Shown here: in pieces, positions 62,896 through 64,000 of the stretch
Layout: the number at the start of each line of letters is the position of its first letter
Position numbering within the stretch: the stretch's first letter is position 1
Source of the DNA: Candidatus Nitrosotalea okcheonensis
Lineage (GTDB): Archaea; Thermoproteota; Nitrososphaeria; Nitrososphaerales; Nitrosopumilaceae
Assembly: GCF_900177045.1 (NCBI RefSeq)
Contig: NZ_LT841358.1
Coordinates: forward strand, 1,859,559-1,923,558
Reading direction: 5' to 3'
Length of the DNA stretch: 64,000 nt
Notes under the pieces: generated by a model
Told to the model about the DNA's origin: nothing
The model's input: only the letters and a program-made list of their open reading frames with translations
Databases searched by the model: none
Position numbers and translations under genes: made by a program

Positions 62896-63801
62896 CTATT
62901 TGTATTCATCAAGCGGCTGTGCCCACGTCTTGACTTTATTCCATTTTGGTACCATCTCTTCACAATCCTCATCAAATTCTAACATTAATGATTCATGCCT
63001 CAAGTTTGGTGGTTCTTTCAGTCTCTCTTTTGCAAGTTTGACATACTTTTTATGAATATCAATTCCAATGAATTTCCGTCCATATAGGTTAGCCAATTTT
63101 GTAGTTTGACCACTACCATTGAATGGATCTAATACTACATCACCACGATAGCTATAAAGATGAATTAGTCTAAAGGGAATCTCTTCTGGATATGGACATG
63201 GATGATCCAAATATCCCGGTGGTACTGGAGCAATATGCCAGACAGAATTTGCTATTTCTTTCCACAAAATTGGGTTTAGATTTTTAAATGCGTAACCAAT
63301 CTCTCTTCTTAACTTATTTTTCCCTTTTCTCATGACAAGAATTTTTTCATGCATTATGTTGGCTCGGAAATATGATGGATAGGGATGTTGTACAAAACTT
63401 CCAGCTCTATTTGCGCCTCCTGTTACCTTATGCCATACAATTTCTTCATGTAAATTCCAACCCCGCCTGACTAACTCAGCTGTTAATAAAGCTGGTAGTG
63501 GCTCTAATGTTCCCTTGTTAATTTCATTTCCTATTACTATACAACAATAACCGCCATCCACAGTAACTCTCTTTACTGCGTCAAAAATTTCACCCATATC
63601 TTGGATGTATTTCTCTAAGGAGAGAGATAACTTTCCTCGATAATTCTTTCCAGGTTCATTACTACCATGTTTTACATGCATACCATAGTCTATTGCATTT
63701 CTATATGGTGGAGATGTGATAGTAAGATTAACAGAATTCTCTTCCATCTTGGATAAAGTCTCAAGGTTGTCTCCTTGAATTATTTGATTAATGAATTTCA
63801 T
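62896..63801 (-). CDS. DNA methyltransferase, beta class with TSPPY motif
   Basis: A 301-aa enzyme. The catalytic motif TSPPY (29-33) precedes the SAM motif DPFNGSG (225-231), the beta-class order. SPPY-type motifs are common in N4-cytosine methyltransferases. Upstream on the same strand another gene ends 51 bp away at the window edge, possibly its restriction partner. Confidence 0.87.
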   Translation of the reverse strand: MKFINQIIQGDNLETLSKMEENSVNLTITSPPYRNAIDYGMHVKHGSNEPGKNYRGKLSLSLEKYIQDMGEIFDAVKRVTVDGGYCCIVIGNEINKGTLEPLPALLTAELVRRGWNLHEEIVWHKVTGGANRAGSFVQHPYPSYFRANIMHEKILVMRKGKNKLRREIGYAFKNLNPILWKEIANSVWHIAPVPPGYLDHPCPYPEEIPFRLIHLYSYRGDVVLDPFNGSGQTTKLANLYGRKFIGIDIHKKYVKLAKERLKEPPNLRHESLMLEFDEDCEEMVPKWNKVKTWAQPLDEYK

Positions 63802-63852
63802 CTGGAAACACTCCGATGTTCATCTCGGATCAAGGTTATTATGTTTTTACTC

Positions 63853-64000
63853 TCACAAGTTTATAATAAATTTTGACGGCACACTAGATATTTTGATCTG
63901 ATATTTTGGTTCCCTAGGCTTTCCGTTAGAATTTTTACCTTGTTTGAATATTCCTATCCAACCATCTGTGATTGCATTTTTAATCTCTCTCATATTTGGT
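63853..64000 (-). CDS. Gene fragment at the right window edge
   Basis: The minus-strand frame is open from the window edge to a TGA, ending NAITDGWIGIFKQGKNSN and SVPSKFIINL. An internal ATG would give 46 aa, but the frame continues to the edge, so this is probably the C-terminus of a longer protein, expected in the same operon as the methyltransferase. No function can be assigned. Confidence 0.45.
   Translation of the reverse strand, partial: PNMREIKNAITDGWIGIFKQGKNSNGKPREPKYQIKISSVPSKFIINL

Noticed and set aside
1-64000. tRNA or rRNA genes and CRISPR arrays
   Set aside because: I looked for tRNA T-arm patterns, conserved rRNA stretches and regularly spaced repeats and saw none that hold up; small tRNAs with introns could still be missed.

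Overview
The window is archaeal and most likely from the Nitrososphaeria (Thaumarchaeota). It is AT-rich, with compact, often overlapping genes. It carries an archaeal information-processing block: RNA polymerase subunit D, ribosomal proteins L18e, L13, S9 and L37Ae, SBDS, exosome Rrp4/Rrp41/Rrp42, the KEOPS subunit Pcc1, prefoldin beta, an XPF-type nuclease and Nob1. It also has CofE for coenzyme F420, a 2-oxoacid:ferredoxin oxidoreductase, a Sulfolobus-type zinc ferredoxin, several very small Cys-rich zinc proteins and secreted proteins with a C-terminal PEFG-like anchor. The genus cannot be fixed from the sequence alone.

Layout. 1-8.0 kb: surface and zinc-ribbon proteins mixed with small toxin-antitoxin (TA) modules (RelE-type, Fic/Doc-like, MazF-like), two paralogous medium-chain dehydrogenases and a small beta-carbonic-anhydrase-like protein. 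8-16.4 kb: metabolism (FAD oxidoreductase, 2-hydroxyacid dehydrogenase, 2-oxoacid:ferredoxin oxidoreductase) and a secreted Lon-type Ser/Lys protease. 16.47-17.28 kb: a 796-bp element with terminal inverted repeats and a perfect 8-bp target duplication, filled by a decayed tnpB. 17.4-24.7 kb: cofE, two complete leuC/leuD-type dehydratase pairs in tandem, a sugar nucleotidyltransferase and the ribosomal protein/rpoD cluster (minus strand). 25.4-29.9 kb: the SBDS-exosome-L37Ae-Pcc1-prefoldin-XPF run (plus strand). 29.9-38.3 kb: two tandem-rhodanese sulfurtransferases, Nob1, NAD kinase, ferredoxin, a large glycosyltransferase, a coiled-coil protein, a 35-aa zinc finger and MsrB. 38.5-41.2 kb: a conserved-looking operon of a winged-helix-like protein, an AAA ATPase and a small protein.

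41.2-48.5 kb looks like accessory DNA. It holds a Met-rich secreted protein and a ZIP transporter, a rhodanese and a methyltransferase, an AbiE-type TA pair with palindromic operators and a leaderless-type promoter, HicBA with a frameshifted hicA, a RelBE pair with a triple operator, and a frameshifted, truncated tyrosine integrase. Two imperfect 34-bp repeats bracket this stretch, and a second repeat pair brackets the AbiE genes. 48.5-56 kb is a signalling/defence island: a histidine kinase with two GHKL ATPase domains overlapping a degenerate receiver protein, a beta-class DNA methyltransferase, Vsr, a candidate PD-(D/E)XK endonuclease, a C5-cytosine methyltransferase, a 94-aa partner and a stand-alone Mrr N-terminal domain. 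The part from Vsr onward is visibly richer in G and C than its surroundings. 57-64 kb continues with DNA-processing genes: a UvrD/RecB-type helicase-nuclease, a RusA-like resolvase, an HNH endonuclease with an unrecognised N-terminal half, and another DNA methyltransferase.

The first two thirds are mostly housekeeping genome with scattered TA modules. The last third is a dense defence and mobility region in which several modules show visible decay (hicA, integrase, tnpB, mazF start codon, Fic catalytic His). The least explained candidates for a new system are the double-GHKL kinase/receiver pair, the restriction-modification cluster with its small partner genes, and the wHTH/AAA operon. No rRNA, tRNA or CRISPR array was recognised.
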